Shown: positions 16,421-25,086, counted from the stretch's first letter. The stretch: 64,000 bases of DNA from Streptomyces goshikiensis (GCF_014650555.1 NZ_BMVE01000004.1:496001-560000), one strand, 5' to 3'. Notes: generated from the letters alone by a model not told the origin. Program-made: numbers and translations.

Positions 16421-16618
16421 ATGAGGATCATCTGGTTTCGTGTGCGGGCGGTGCTGAGCGGTCGCCGGAGCGATGCGGGGATGTCCACTTCGGAATACGC
16501 CATGGGCACGATCGCGGCGTGTGCGTTCGCCGCCGTTCTGTACAAGGTGGTGACAAGTGAGTTGGTCTCCACGGCGCTTCAGTCGACCATCGGGAAGGCG
16601 CTCGATGTGCCGTTCTGA
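16421..16618 (+). CDS. Flp-like pilin (DUF4244 type)
   Basis: This is a 65-residue protein: a basic leader (VRAVLSGRRSDAG), then MSTSEYAMGTIAACAFAAVLYKVV, a single hydrophobic helix. Reading G20 as the cleavage residue gives Glu at +5 and Tyr at +6. This is the Flp prepilin rule (G, four residues, then EY). Such proteins are the probable fibre subunit of actinobacterial Tad systems. GGAGG lies 5-6 bases before the ATG, the best ribosome site in the operon, as expected for an abundant structural subunit. No prepilin peptidase gene is found in the window. Confidence 0.85.
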   Translation: MRIIWFRVRAVLSGRRSDAGMSTSEYAMGTIAACAFAAVLYKVVTSELVSTALQSTIGKALDVPF

Positions 16619-17003
16619 GAAAAACCCGGGGCGACGCCGGGAACGAATGGGCCTGGCCGCCGACCGGGGATATCTGACGGCCGAGGCGGCTCTGGTGATC
16701 CCGGCCCTGGTGCTGCTCGCGGCGCTGCTGGTGTGGGCGCTCATGGCGGCCGCCGCGCAGATCCGGTGCGTGGATGCGGCGCGGGCCGGCGCGCGGGCGG
16801 CGGCCCGGTCGGAGCCGGGGGACACCGCGGTGGCGGCGGCGAAGGCCGCCGCCCCGCCGGGGGCGGAGGTGGCGCTGGAGCGGTCTGGCGACCTGTGGCG
16901 GGTCCGCGTGACGGCGCCCCCACCCGGCCCGCGCGGCCTCCCGGTCCGTCTCGGGGCGCTGGCGGTCGCCTTGGCGGAGGACACCGTGGGGCCCCCGCCA
17001 TGA
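16605..17003 (+). CDS. TadE-like minor pilin/membrane protein
   Basis: This is a 132-residue protein. The N-terminal hydrophobic region GYLTAEAALVIPALVLLAALLVWALM carries the TadE pattern (Gly, then Glu at +5 to the cleavage site). It is followed by an exported helical region (CVDAARAGARAAAR) and a small beta-rich end. ATG 16605 overlaps the pilin gene by 14 bases and follows GGAAGG; ATG 16647 is an alternative start that gives 118 residues. The stop codon overlaps the next start (ATGA). Confidence 0.8.
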   Translation: MCRSEKNPGRRRERMGLAADRGYLTAEAALVIPALVLLAALLVWALMAAAAQIRCVDAARAGARAAARSEPGDTAVAAAKAAAPPGAEVALERSGDLWRVRVTAPPPGPRGLPVRLGALAVALAEDTVGPPP

Positions 17004-17488
17004 CCGGTTCCCGGGCTCCGACCCCCATCCGGCCCAACGTCCCCGCCCGAGATTGCCCGCCACTTTCGCCACAGCCGCGACGAGCCCGCCGGGACCGGGT
17101 GCGGGACTGGCAACGCCGCCGCGGACGGGTCCCGAGGCCGGCGCGGATCGGGGTGGACCGGGGGTCGGCGACCGTGTGGGGGCTGGTCGTGGCCACGGCG
17201 TTGGCGGCGGTGTTCGGGGGCGTGCTGCTGCTCGGGCAGGCGGTGGTCGCGCGGCACCGGGCGGCGTCCGCCGCCGACCTGGCGGCGCTCGCGGCGGCGG
17301 CGGGCTGGGCGCAGGGCCCCGAGGCCGCGTGTGCCACGGCGATACGGGTCGCCGGGGCCCAGGGGGCGACCGTGACGGCCTGCGCCCTGCGGGGCGAGGT
17401 CGCGGAGATCTCGGCCCGTGCCCCGGCCGGCCCCTTCGCCCCCACGGTGAGCGCCCGCGCGGGCCCTCCCCTGCCGCCCTCCGGGTAA
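17000..17488 (+). CDS. TadE-like protein of the helicase/secretion neighbourhood (Rv3654c type)
   Basis: This is a 162-residue protein with a long basic N-terminus, then DRGSATVWGLVVATALAAVFGGVLLLG as a single membrane span. After it comes the family-typical HRAASAADLAALAAAAGW, with paired cysteines around GPEAACATAIRVAGAQGATVTACAL. Families of this description are known from the Tad cluster next to the DECH-box helicase. The ATG is coupled to the preceding TadE-like gene. This is the last gene of the operon; the spacer after it is non-coding. Confidence 0.82.
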   Translation: MTGSRAPTPIRPNVPARDCPPLSPQPRRARRDRVRDWQRRRGRVPRPARIGVDRGSATVWGLVVATALAAVFGGVLLLGQAVVARHRAASAADLAALAAAAGWAQGPEAACATAIRVAGAQGATVTACALRGEVAEISARAPAGPFAPTVSARAGPPLPPSG

Positions 17489-18007
17489 CGGCCCGGGCCC
17501 GGCCGCACCACCGCCCTGTGCTCCGCCCGGGCCCGGTGTCCGTCGCCCCTGCGGTCCGGCGTGGACCGGGGGTTCCCGTCGGGACCCGTACTCCTCGCCG
17601 CGCGGGTCCCGCCGTGCCCGGCGGCATCCCCGCAGCGACTCCCCGCCGACAGGAGCCGAGCGCTGGCTGGACCTCGTGGCGGCTCCTGCCGGGAGCGCTG
17701 GTGGGACCTCGCGGGCGACTCCCGCCCGGCCCGGCGGCAGGTCCGTGTGGGCGGCTGGCGCCGGATGGGGGCCCAGGCGGGCCCTCGCGCGCAGGAGCGG
17801 GCCGGGCAGTCGGTGTCCGGATAGCGGGGCCTCGGCGGCCCTCGGACGGCGCCTACGTGCCGTGTGCGGCCTCGTGGGGGCCCGGACCGGCTCCACGTCG
17901 GCCCCGGGCTCGGTCTGGCTTCGCGTTGGCACCGGCCTTGGCCCGGGCGCGTCGGCACCGGGCTCGGCTCGGCTTCGCGTTGGGGCGGCTGGGCCTGGTC
18001 GGTGGGG
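17489..18007. other. non-coding spacer between the Tad operon and helicase, with degenerate repeats
   Basis: No convincing gene was found. Two related blocks, CGGGCTCGGTCTGGCTTCGC near 17907 and CGGGCTCGGCTCGGCTTCGC near 17962, each continue GTTGG. They form an imperfect direct repeat. Short G+C-rich inverted repeats that could end transcription from either side occur around 17640-17730. The open frames here look like by-products of high G+C content. Confidence 0.5.
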
Positions 18008-20479
18008 TTACTGGGGGGCGGGGGTGGGGGGTGGGGATTCGGAGAGGAGGCGGGTGAGGAGGCGGATGGCGCCGCGTTTGTGCAGGGGGTCGTTGGCGTT
18101 GCCGCACTTCGGGGACTGGATGCACGAAGGGCAGCCGGCCTCGCATTCGCAGGCGGCGATGGCGTCACGGGTCGCGGTCAGCCAGGCGCGGGCCGTGTGG
18201 AAGCCCCGCTCCGCGAAGCCGGCGCCGCCGGGGTGGCCGTCGTAGACGAAGACCGTCGGAAGGAGGGTGTCCGGGTGGAGCGGCACGGAGACGCCGCCGA
18301 TGTCCCAGCGGTCGCAGGTGGCGAACAGCGGCAGCAGGCCGATGGAGGCGTGTTCGGCGGCGTGCAGGGCCCCGCCGAGGATCTCCGGGTTGATCCGGGC
18401 CTCGTCGAGCTGGTCCTCGGTGACCGTCCACCACACGGCCCGGGTGCGCAGGGTGCGCGGCGGCAGGTCCAGCTTGGCCTCGCCGAGCACCTCGCCGGTG
18501 ATCAGCTTGCGCCGCAGGTACGAGACGACCTGGTTGGTCACCTCGACGGAGCCGAAGCAGAGCCTGCCCTGGCCCCAGGGGATCTCGGAGTCGGTCTCCA
18601 GGACGGAGATGGCGGTGGTGTCCCGGGCCGTGGTGGAGAACGGCGGGCTGGCCTCCTCGACCAGCGCGACGGAGTCCTCCAGGTCCAGGTGTTTCACCAG
18701 GTAGGTGCGGCCCTGGTGGAGGTGGACGGCGCCGTCGTGGACGGCGGTGTGCGCGGCGTCCCCGTCGACCGTGCCGAGCAGCCGCCCGGTGGCGGCCTCG
18801 ACGATCTGCACCGGGCGGCCCCCGCCGCCCCGGATGTCGGTGAGGTCGCAGGCCCGTTCCCGCCGGGTCCAGTGCCAGGCGGTGGCCCGGCGGCGGAGCA
18901 GTTTCGCGGCTTCCAGCTGCGGCAGCAGCTCCCGCGCGGCCGGGCCGAACAGGGCGAGGTCCGGCTCCGTCAGGGGCAGCTCGGCGGCGGCCGCGCACAG
19001 GTGCGGGGCCAGGACGTACGGGTTGTCCGGGTCCAGGACGGTGGCTTCCACGGGCTGCCGGAACAGCGCCTCGGGGTGGTGGACCAGGTAGGTGTCCAGC
19101 GGGTCGTCCCGGGCGACCAGGACGGCCAGCGCGCCCTGCCCGGACCGTCCGGCGCGGCCCGCCTGCTGCCACAGGGAGGCCCGGGTGCCCGGGTAGCCGG
19201 TGATCAGCACGGCGTCCAGACCGGAGACGTCCACGCCCAGCTCCAGGGCGGTGGTCGCGGCCAGGCCCAGCAGCTGGCCGGAGTGCAGGGCCCGCTCCAG
19301 GGCCCGGCGCTCCTCGGGCAGGTAGCCGCCCCGGTAGGCCGCGACACGCCCGGGCAGCGAGCGGTCCACCTCGGCGAGCCGCTCCTGGGCGATCACGGCG
19401 ATCAGCTCGGCGCCGCGCCGGGAGCGGACGAAGGCGACCGTACGGACGCCCTGGACCACCAGGTCGGTCAGCAGGTCGGCGGTTTCGGCGGTGGCCGTGC
19501 GGCGCACCGGGGCGCCCTTCTCGCCGCGCAGCTCGGTCAGCAGTGGCGGCTCCCACAGGGCGAAGACCACCTCTCCGCGCGGGGAGGCGTCGTCGGCCAC
19601 CTCGGTGACCGGCACCCCGGTCAGCCGGGAGGCGGCGGCCGCCGGGTCGCTCGCGGTGGCGGAGGCCAGCAGGAACACGGGATCGGAGCCGTAGCGGGCG
19701 CACAGCCGCCGCAGCCGGCGCAGCACCTGGGCGACGTGGGAGCCGAATACTCCCCGGTAGGTGTGGCATTCGTCGATGACGACGTACCGCAGGGCCTTCA
19801 GGAACGAGGCCCAGCGGGGGTGGGCGGGCAGGATCCCCCGGTGCAGCATGTCGGGGTTGGTCAGGACGTAGTTGGCGTACTGGCGCACCCATTCGCGTTC
19901 CTCGAACGGCGTGTCCCCGTCGTAGACGGCGGGCCGGACGGCGTTCCCGAGCGGGGCGGCCAGTTCCCGTACGGCGCGCCGCTGGTCGGCCGCGAGGGCC
20001 TTGGTGGGGGCCAGGTACAGGGCGGTCGTGCCGCGCCCGTTGGGGGCTTCGGCGCCGTCGGCGAGGGCGGAGAGCACGGGGGCCAGATAGGCCAGCGACT
20101 TGCCCGAGGCGGTGCCGGTGGCGACGACCACGGACTCGCCGTCGAGGGCGTGCTCGGCGGCCGCGGCCTGGTGTTCCCACGGGTGTTCGATCCCGGCGGC
20201 CCGAATGGCGGCTACTACATCCGTTCGGATGCGGTCGGGCCAGACTGCATGACGACCCGCCCGAGGGGGCAAGTGCTCCGTATGGGTGATGCGCGCAGCT
20301 CGGGAAGGCCCCCGTGAGAGCCGGTCCAGAACCGTGCCCGGGGAGGGTCGAGGGTCCGCCGGTACCGTGGCCGGACCGGGGCGGTGAGTGTTGGCCATTG
20401 GAACCGAGTGTGTCACTGGCGTGCGGGACAATGGTCCCAAGGCGTCGTGCGCGCCTGCCGGTAAGTGATTGAATGCCAT
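18008..20479 (-). CDS. DEAD/DEAH-box helicase of the Tad neighbourhood (Hrq1-like, DUF1998)
   Basis: This is an 823-residue superfamily 2 helicase. The Q/I region is WEHQAAAAEHALDGESVVVATGTASGKSLAYL (Walker A ATGTASGKS). Motif II is VIDECHTYRG (DECH), motif III LLASATAS, and motif VI QQAGRAGRSGQG, with VALVVLEL-type strands between. The C-terminal zinc-binding domain has cysteines in CECEAGCPSCIQSPKCGN, as in Hrq1/YprA-type repair helicases. The family is repeatedly found next to actinobacterial Tad genes. The start at 20479 is uncertain; ATG 20398 is the main alternative and longer readings run antisense into bldG. It is convergent with the Tad operon and divergent from bldG. Confidence 0.93.
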   Translation of the reverse strand: MAFNHLPAGAHDALGPLSRTPVTHSVPMANTHRPGPATVPADPRPSPGTVLDRLSRGPSRAARITHTEHLPPRAGRHAVWPDRIRTDVVAAIRAAGIEHPWEHQAAAAEHALDGESVVVATGTASGKSLAYLAPVLSALADGAEAPNGRGTTALYLAPTKALAADQRRAVRELAAPLGNAVRPAVYDGDTPFEEREWVRQYANYVLTNPDMLHRGILPAHPRWASFLKALRYVVIDECHTYRGVFGSHVAQVLRRLRRLCARYGSDPVFLLASATASDPAAAASRLTGVPVTEVADDASPRGEVVFALWEPPLLTELRGEKGAPVRRTATAETADLLTDLVVQGVRTVAFVRSRRGAELIAVIAQERLAEVDRSLPGRVAAYRGGYLPEERRALERALHSGQLLGLAATTALELGVDVSGLDAVLITGYPGTRASLWQQAGRAGRSGQGALAVLVARDDPLDTYLVHHPEALFRQPVEATVLDPDNPYVLAPHLCAAAAELPLTEPDLALFGPAARELLPQLEAAKLLRRRATAWHWTRRERACDLTDIRGGGGRPVQIVEAATGRLLGTVDGDAAHTAVHDGAVHLHQGRTYLVKHLDLEDSVALVEEASPPFSTTARDTTAISVLETDSEIPWGQGRLCFGSVEVTNQVVSYLRRKLITGEVLGEAKLDLPPRTLRTRAVWWTVTEDQLDEARINPEILGGALHAAEHASIGLLPLFATCDRWDIGGVSVPLHPDTLLPTVFVYDGHPGGAGFAERGFHTARAWLTATRDAIAACECEAGCPSCIQSPKCGNANDPLHKRGAIRLLTRLLSESPPPTPAPQ

Positions 20480-20560
20480 CGCGGCAGCCAATCCCTCGCC
20501 CACCTTCGGGTGGGGAGGCCCCTGGGGGGCGCCGCTCGATAGCAAGGTGCTGGAGGATCC

Positions 20561-20902
20561 GTGGACCTGTCCCTGTCGACTCGCACTGTCGGCGACCGTA
20601 CGGTCGTGGAGGTCGGTGGCGAGATTGATGTGTATACCGCGCCCAAGCTGCGCGAGCAGTTGGTCGAGTTGGTGAACGACGGCAGCTACCACTTGGTTGT
20701 CGACATGGAGCGAGTGGACTTCCTCGACTCCACCGGCCTCGGTGTGCTCGTGGGAGGCCTCAAGCGCGTTCGCGCGCACGAGGGCTCGCTGCGTCTGGTG
20801 TGCAACCAGGAGCGCATCCTGAAGATCTTCCGGATCACCGGTCTGACCAAGGTGTTCCCGATCCACACCACGGTGGAAGACGCCGTCAACGCCACAGACT
20901 GA
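20561..20902 (+). CDS. bldG: anti-sigma factor antagonist BldG
   Basis: This is a 113-residue STAS-domain protein of the SpoIIAA/RsbV family. DFLDSTGLGVLVGGL places the phosphorylated serine at Ser57, exactly as in BldG of S. coelicolor. The full sequence reads as that protein from the first residues (VDLSLSTRTVGDRTVVEVGGEIDVYTAPKL). It is needed for aerial growth and antibiotic production by titrating anti-sigma factors. The GTG at 20561 follows TGGAGG. The anti-sigma partner gene starts 89 bases downstream on the same strand, and a shared terminator lies at 21569-21604. Confidence 0.96.
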   Translation: MDLSLSTRTVGDRTVVEVGGEIDVYTAPKLREQLVELVNDGSYHLVVDMERVDFLDSTGLGVLVGGLKRVRAHEGSLRLVCNQERILKIFRITGLTKVFPIHTTVEDAVNATD

Positions 20903-20991
20903 CGGCTCCTGAACGTCAGGAGCAGGGGTACCGGACCGTCGGTCGGTCCGGGCCCCTGTCAAGGCACGCCCGTAGTCCGAGGGGGACGCGC

Positions 20992-21420
20992 ATGGCCACC
21001 GTTGAACTGCGCTTCAGCGCCCAGCCCGAACACGTCCGGACGGCCCGCCTGGTCGCGGCCGCCGTGGCGCGCCGGGCAGGAGTCGAGGAGGCCCTGCTCG
21101 ACGAGGTCCGCCTCGCCGTGGGCGAAGCCTGCTCGCGTGCCGTCGGACTGCACCGCGTCAACGGTCTGCTCGCGCCCGTCCGGGTGGTGTTGACGGAGGA
21201 GGAGAAGACCTTCTCCATCGAGGTCGGTGACGGGGTGCCCGGTGCGGCCGAGTCCGTTCCGGGCATCGCCGCCGTCCTCGACCCGGACATCGAGGGCGAG
21301 GACGAGATGGGCCTCGCGGTGATCAGCGGGCTCGTCGACGACGTCGAGGTGACCACCGGAGAGTCGGGTGGGACCATCAAGATGAGCTGGCCGGTGGCCG
21401 GCGCGTCCGACGTGGCCTAG
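20992..21420 (+). CDS. anti-sigma factor, HATPase_c_2 domain, BldG partner
   Basis: This is a 142-residue GHKL-fold protein of the RsbW/SpoIIAB type. LLDEVRLAVGEACSRAVGLH corresponds to the N-box. The usual Asn-Ala of kinases in this family is replaced by Arg-Ala, and the later G1 region (MGLAVISGLVDDVEV) is short of glycines. It may therefore bind ATP poorly, or act mainly by binding rather than as a kinase. Position directly after bldG matches the known co-transcribed partner (ApgA in S. coelicolor, from memory). ATG 20992 has GGGGGA upstream. Confidence 0.88.
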   Translation: MATVELRFSAQPEHVRTARLVAAAVARRAGVEEALLDEVRLAVGEACSRAVGLHRVNGLLAPVRVVLTEEEKTFSIEVGDGVPGAAESVPGIAAVLDPDIEGEDEMGLAVISGLVDDVEVTTGESGGTIKMSWPVAGASDVA

Positions 21421-21568
21421 GGCCTGTCTTTCGGATCAGGCCCCGGCCCGGTCCTCCCGTCGAAGTGGCGCCTGCGCGCCAACGGGAGGGGAGCCGGGCG
21501 TTTCGTCGTGCCCGCGCGCCTCTTCTCGTACGGCCTGATCTTCTTTTGATCTTATTCAAGACCCCGTC

Positions 21569-21604
21569 AAGGCCCTGCCGAGCACCTTCGAGCAGGGCCT
21601 TTTT
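21569..21604 (+). terminator. terminator of the bldG operon
   Basis: A 10-bp stem (AAGGCCCTGC 21569-21578 with GCAGGGCCTT 21592-21601) is followed by TTT. This is one of the few classical intrinsic terminators in the window. It separates bldG and its partner from hppA. Confidence 0.85.
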
Positions 21605-21761
21605 CATGCTCCCGCACGCCCTTTTCCGGGAATTGATCAAGCGTCAATGCTTTTGCCCCATTACCGCTTTCGGGGGTAATGAAGTGGCGCGATCTATTGC
21701 TGAGGAGCAAGAGCAGGCCAATTCCGTTTCCCGCGCACTGTTTTGATCGGGGCGCGCTCCC

Positions 21762-21767
21762 TACAAT
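21762..21767 (+). promoter_or_regulatory. -10 box (TACAAT) of hppA
   Basis: TACAAT lies 38 bases before the hppA ATG in an A+T-rich stretch (21640-21800). A clear -35 hexamer at 17-18 bases is not visible; TTGATC at 21743 is too close. The same stretch has a small inverted repeat, ATTACC/GGTAAT, at about 21660-21680. Confidence 0.45.
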
Positions 21768-21805
21768 CCGTCCACATCTTGAGCTCATCACGTCAAGGAG
21801 GACGA

Positions 21806-24214
21806 ATGACGGGGCTCTTCACCCCCAACGCGCCGGTCGGTAACTCAGATCTGGCAGCCGCAGTACTCACTGATGACAATCGGCTCATCGTGATCGTCAT
21901 TGCGGCGGTCGCACTCGCCGCACTCGTCGTCGCGCAGATCCTGGTCCGCCAGGTGCTCGCCGCCGACGAGGGAACCGATGCGATGAAGAAGATCGCCGCG
22001 GCCGTCCAGGAAGGCGCCAACGCCTACCTCGGCCGGCAGCTGCGCACCCTCGGCATCTTCGCCGTCGTGGTCTTCTTCCTGCTCTTCCTGCTCCCCGCCG
22101 ACGACTGGACGCAGCGGGCCGGCCGGTCCGCCTTCTTCCTCGTCGGCGCGCTCTTCTCCGCCGCCACCGGCTACATCGGCATGCGGCTGGCGGTCCGGGC
22201 CAACGTCCGCGTCGCCGCCGCGGCCCGCGAGGCCACTCCGGCCGAGGGCGAGCCCGCCAAGGACCTGACCGAGGTGTCCCACAAGGCGATGAAGATCGCC
22301 TTCCGCACGGGCGGCGTGGTCGGCATGTTCACCGTCGGCCTCGGCCTGCTCGGCGCCTCCTGCGTCGTCCTGGTCTACGCCGCGGACGCCCCCAAGGTCC
22401 TGGAGGGCTTCGGCCTCGGCGCCGCGCTGATCGCGATGTTCATGCGTGTCGGCGGCGGCATCTTCACCAAGGCCGCCGACGTCGGCGCCGACCTGGTCGG
22501 CAAGGTCGAGCAGGGCATTCCGGAGGACGATCCGCGCAATGCCGCGACCATCGCCGACAACGTGGGCGACAACGTCGGCGACTGCGCCGGGATGGCGGCC
22601 GACCTCTTCGAGTCGTACGCCGTCACGCTCGTGGCCGCGCTGATCCTCGGCAAGGCCGCCTTCGGCGACCTCGGCCTCGCCTTCCCGCTGATCGTCCCCG
22701 CCATCGGCGTCGTCACGGCCATGATCGGCATCTTCGCGGTCTCCCCGCGCCGCTCCGACCGCAGCGGGATGACCGCCATCAACCGCGGCTTCTTCATCTC
22801 CGCCGTGATCTCCCTGGCGCTGGTCGCGGCCGCCGTCTACGTCTACCTGCCGGCCACCTACAAGGAGCTCATCGGCGTCGAGGACGCCGCGATCGCGAGC
22901 CACTCCGGCGACCCGCGGATCCTGGCCCTGGTCGCCGTGGCCATCGGCATCGTCCTCGCCGCCCTGATCCAGCAGCTGACCGGCTACTTCACCGAGACCA
23001 CCCGCCGTCCCGTCCGGGACATCGGCAAGTCGTCCCTGACCGGCGCGGCCACCGTCGTCCTCGCCGGAATCTCGGTCGGCCTGGAGTCCGCCGTCTACAC
23101 GGCGCTGCTCATCGGCCTCGGCGTCTACGGGGCGTTCCTGCTCGGCGGCACCTCGATCATGCTGGCGCTCTTCGCGGTGGCCCTGGCCGGCACCGGCCTG
23201 CTGACCACCGTCGGCGTCATCGTGGCCATGGACACCTTCGGGCCCGTCTCCGACAACGCCCAGGGCATCGCCGAGATGTCCGGTGACGTCGAGGGCGCCG
23301 GGGCGCAGGTCCTGACCGACCTCGACGCGGTCGGCAACACCACCAAGGCCATCACCAAGGGCATCGCCATCGCCACCGCCGTGCTCGCCGCGGCCGCGCT
23401 CTTCGGCTCGTACAACGACGCCATCGCCACCGCGGTCAAGCAGGTCGGCGCCAAGGCCGGGGAGATGAACCTCAGCCTGGACATCGCCCAGCCCAACAAC
23501 CTGGTCGGGCTGATCCTCGGCGCGGCCGTCGTGTTCCTGTTCTCCGGCCTCGCGATCAACGCCGTCTCCCGCTCCGCGGGCGCCGTCGTCTACGAGGTGC
23601 GCCGCCAGTTCCGCGAGCACCCCGGGATCATGGACTACTCCGAGAAGCCCGAGTACGGGCGCGTCGTGGACATCTGCACCAAGGACGCGCTGCGCGAGCT
23701 CGCCACGCCCGGCCTGCTCGCCGTCCTCACCCCGATCGCCGTCGGCTTCTCCCTCGGCGTCGGCGCGCTCGGCTCGTTCCTCGCGGGTGCCATCGGCACC
23801 GGCACCCTGATGGCGGTGTTCCTCGCGAACTCCGGCGGCGCGTGGGACAACGCCAAGAAGCTCGTCGAGGACGGCCACCACGGCGGCAAGGGCAGCGACG
23901 CCCACGCCGCGACCGTCATCGGCGACACGGTCGGCGACCCGTTCAAGGACACCGCGGGCCCCGCGATCAACCCGCTGCTCAAGGTCATGAACCTGGTGGC
24001 CCTGCTGATCGCCCCGGCCGTCGTGCAGTTCAGCTACGGCCCGGACACCAGCGCGACCGTACGCGCGATCGTCGCGGTCGTCGCCATCGGCGTCATCGTC
24101 GGCGCGGTGTACGTCTCCAAGCGCCGCGGCATCGCGGTCGGGGACGACGCCGAGGGCGAGGGCGCGAACGCCGAGCGGGTGGCCCAGCCGGCCGACCCGG
24201 CGGTGGTTTCCTGA
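21806..24214 (+). CDS. hppA: H+-translocating membrane pyrophosphatase
   Basis: This 802-residue, about 16-span membrane enzyme couples pyrophosphate hydrolysis to proton export. Active-site motifs are visible: DVGADLVGKVEQGIPEDDPRN, with the GNTTKAITKG segment later, and DNAKKLVEDGHHGGKGSDAHAA-type sequence near the C-terminus with DTVGDPFKDTAGPA. Lysine in GNTTKA, rather than GNTTAA, marks the potassium-independent subfamily. ATG 21806 has AAGGAGG at ideal spacing; an in-frame ATG 63 bases upstream has none. A 17-bp terminator follows. The soluble pyrophosphatase is also in this window (57684-58178). Confidence 0.97.
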   Translation: MTGLFTPNAPVGNSDLAAAVLTDDNRLIVIVIAAVALAALVVAQILVRQVLAADEGTDAMKKIAAAVQEGANAYLGRQLRTLGIFAVVVFFLLFLLPADDWTQRAGRSAFFLVGALFSAATGYIGMRLAVRANVRVAAAAREATPAEGEPAKDLTEVSHKAMKIAFRTGGVVGMFTVGLGLLGASCVVLVYAADAPKVLEGFGLGAALIAMFMRVGGGIFTKAADVGADLVGKVEQGIPEDDPRNAATIADNVGDNVGDCAGMAADLFESYAVTLVAALILGKAAFGDLGLAFPLIVPAIGVVTAMIGIFAVSPRRSDRSGMTAINRGFFISAVISLALVAAAVYVYLPATYKELIGVEDAAIASHSGDPRILALVAVAIGIVLAALIQQLTGYFTETTRRPVRDIGKSSLTGAATVVLAGISVGLESAVYTALLIGLGVYGAFLLGGTSIMLALFAVALAGTGLLTTVGVIVAMDTFGPVSDNAQGIAEMSGDVEGAGAQVLTDLDAVGNTTKAITKGIAIATAVLAAAALFGSYNDAIATAVKQVGAKAGEMNLSLDIAQPNNLVGLILGAAVVFLFSGLAINAVSRSAGAVVYEVRRQFREHPGIMDYSEKPEYGRVVDICTKDALRELATPGLLAVLTPIAVGFSLGVGALGSFLAGAIGTGTLMAVFLANSGGAWDNAKKLVEDGHHGGKGSDAHAATVIGDTVGDPFKDTAGPAINPLLKVMNLVALLIAPAVVQFSYGPDTSATVRAIVAVVAIGVIVGAVYVSKRRGIAVGDDAEGEGANAERVAQPADPAVVS

Positions 24215-24248
24215 CCGTAGGACCACCGGAGGAAGGGTACGACCGAAC

Positions 24249-24288
24249 GGCGGACGGACGGCGCGCACGGACGCGCCGTCCGTCCGCC
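24249..24288 (+). terminator. terminator of hppA
   Basis: A perfect 17-bp stem (24249-24265 with 24272-24288) with a 6-base loop is followed by TT. It begins 34 bases after the hppA stop codon. Confidence 0.85.
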
Positions 24289-24352
24289 TTTCCGCGTGGC
24301 CCGATCGAGGGCGTGTATCTTCCGGCCGAGAGCCTTCGAAGGGACCAACCCG

Positions 24353-24916
24353 GTGAACAAGAAGATTGCGGCCGCAGTATCCGGCGGTGCGGTACTGATG
24401 CTCGTCCTGTCCGGGTGCGGCGGCGACGACAGTGACAAGAAGGCCGAGGCCTGGGCCAAGAAGGTCTGTGACGCCTGGCAGCCCGAGCTGAGGAAGATCG
24501 AGACGGCCAACGCGGACATCAAGCGCGTGTCGTCGGAGAGCAACAAGCCCGAGGAGGTCCAGAAGACGGACTCCGAGGCCTTCCAGACCATGTCCGACTC
24601 GTACAAGACGATGGGCGCCGCTCTGACGGGGGCGGGGGTGCCGCCGGCCAAGGAGGGCCAGGCGACCCAGGACGCCGCCGTGAAGGGCTTCGCGGACACC
24701 TCCAAGGGGTACGCGGACCTGAAGACGAAGGTGGACGCCCTCGACGTCAAGGACCAGAACAAGTTCGCCGAGGGGCTCAAGGACGTGGCCAACGGCCTCG
24801 CCGAGGCCACCAAGGGCGGCGAGGAGGCGCTCGCCAAGCTGAAGGCGGGCGGCCTCGACAAGGTGATGAACAGCCAGAAGGGCTGCCAGGTCACCGTGGT
24901 CGCCTCGCCGAAGTAG
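24353..24916 (+). CDS. small secreted lipoprotein, function unknown
   Basis: This 187-residue protein starts VNKKIAAAVSGGAVLMLVLSGCGGDD, a lipoprotein signal with lipobox LSGC. The mature part is charged and helical (KKAEAWAKKVCDAWQPELRKIE, TSKGYADLKTKVDALDVKDQNK), with one cysteine pair (VCDAW and GCQVTVV) that could form a disulfide. The GTG at 24353 follows GAAGGGA. It sits between hppA and a methyltransferase gene and is probably monocistronic. No known function is recognised. Confidence 0.85.
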   Translation: MNKKIAAAVSGGAVLMLVLSGCGGDDSDKKAEAWAKKVCDAWQPELRKIETANADIKRVSSESNKPEEVQKTDSEAFQTMSDSYKTMGAALTGAGVPPAKEGQATQDAAVKGFADTSKGYADLKTKVDALDVKDQNKFAEGLKDVANGLAEATKGGEEALAKLKAGGLDKVMNSQKGCQVTVVASPK

Positions 24917-25086
24917 CCCACGGCTCCCGCGGTACGCCGACCAGGGCGGCCGGGGTCCCCAGCGGACCCCGCGCCGCCCTGACGCGTACCGGGGCCGACT
25001 CCGCCCGGACGGGCGCGACCACGGCCGCGCGGGGTGGCGGCGTGGAGGGCGCGGCGATTGTCCGGGGCAGCGGACACAATGGGGGC

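Noticed and set aside
17489..18007. Several short frames in the Tad-helicase spacer (for example 17561-17824)
   Set aside because: No ribosome site, no hydrophobic or domain pattern, and Arg/Gly/Pro-biased products.
20480..20962. N-terminal extension of the helicase running antisense through bldG
   Set aside because: The extension overlaps a well-defined gene and has no ribosome site. The ATG at 20479 (or 20398) suffices.
21845..24268. 807-codon open frame antisense to hppA
   Set aside because: The product is an Asp/Gly/Val/Arg low-complexity string, and hppA on the other strand is unambiguous.
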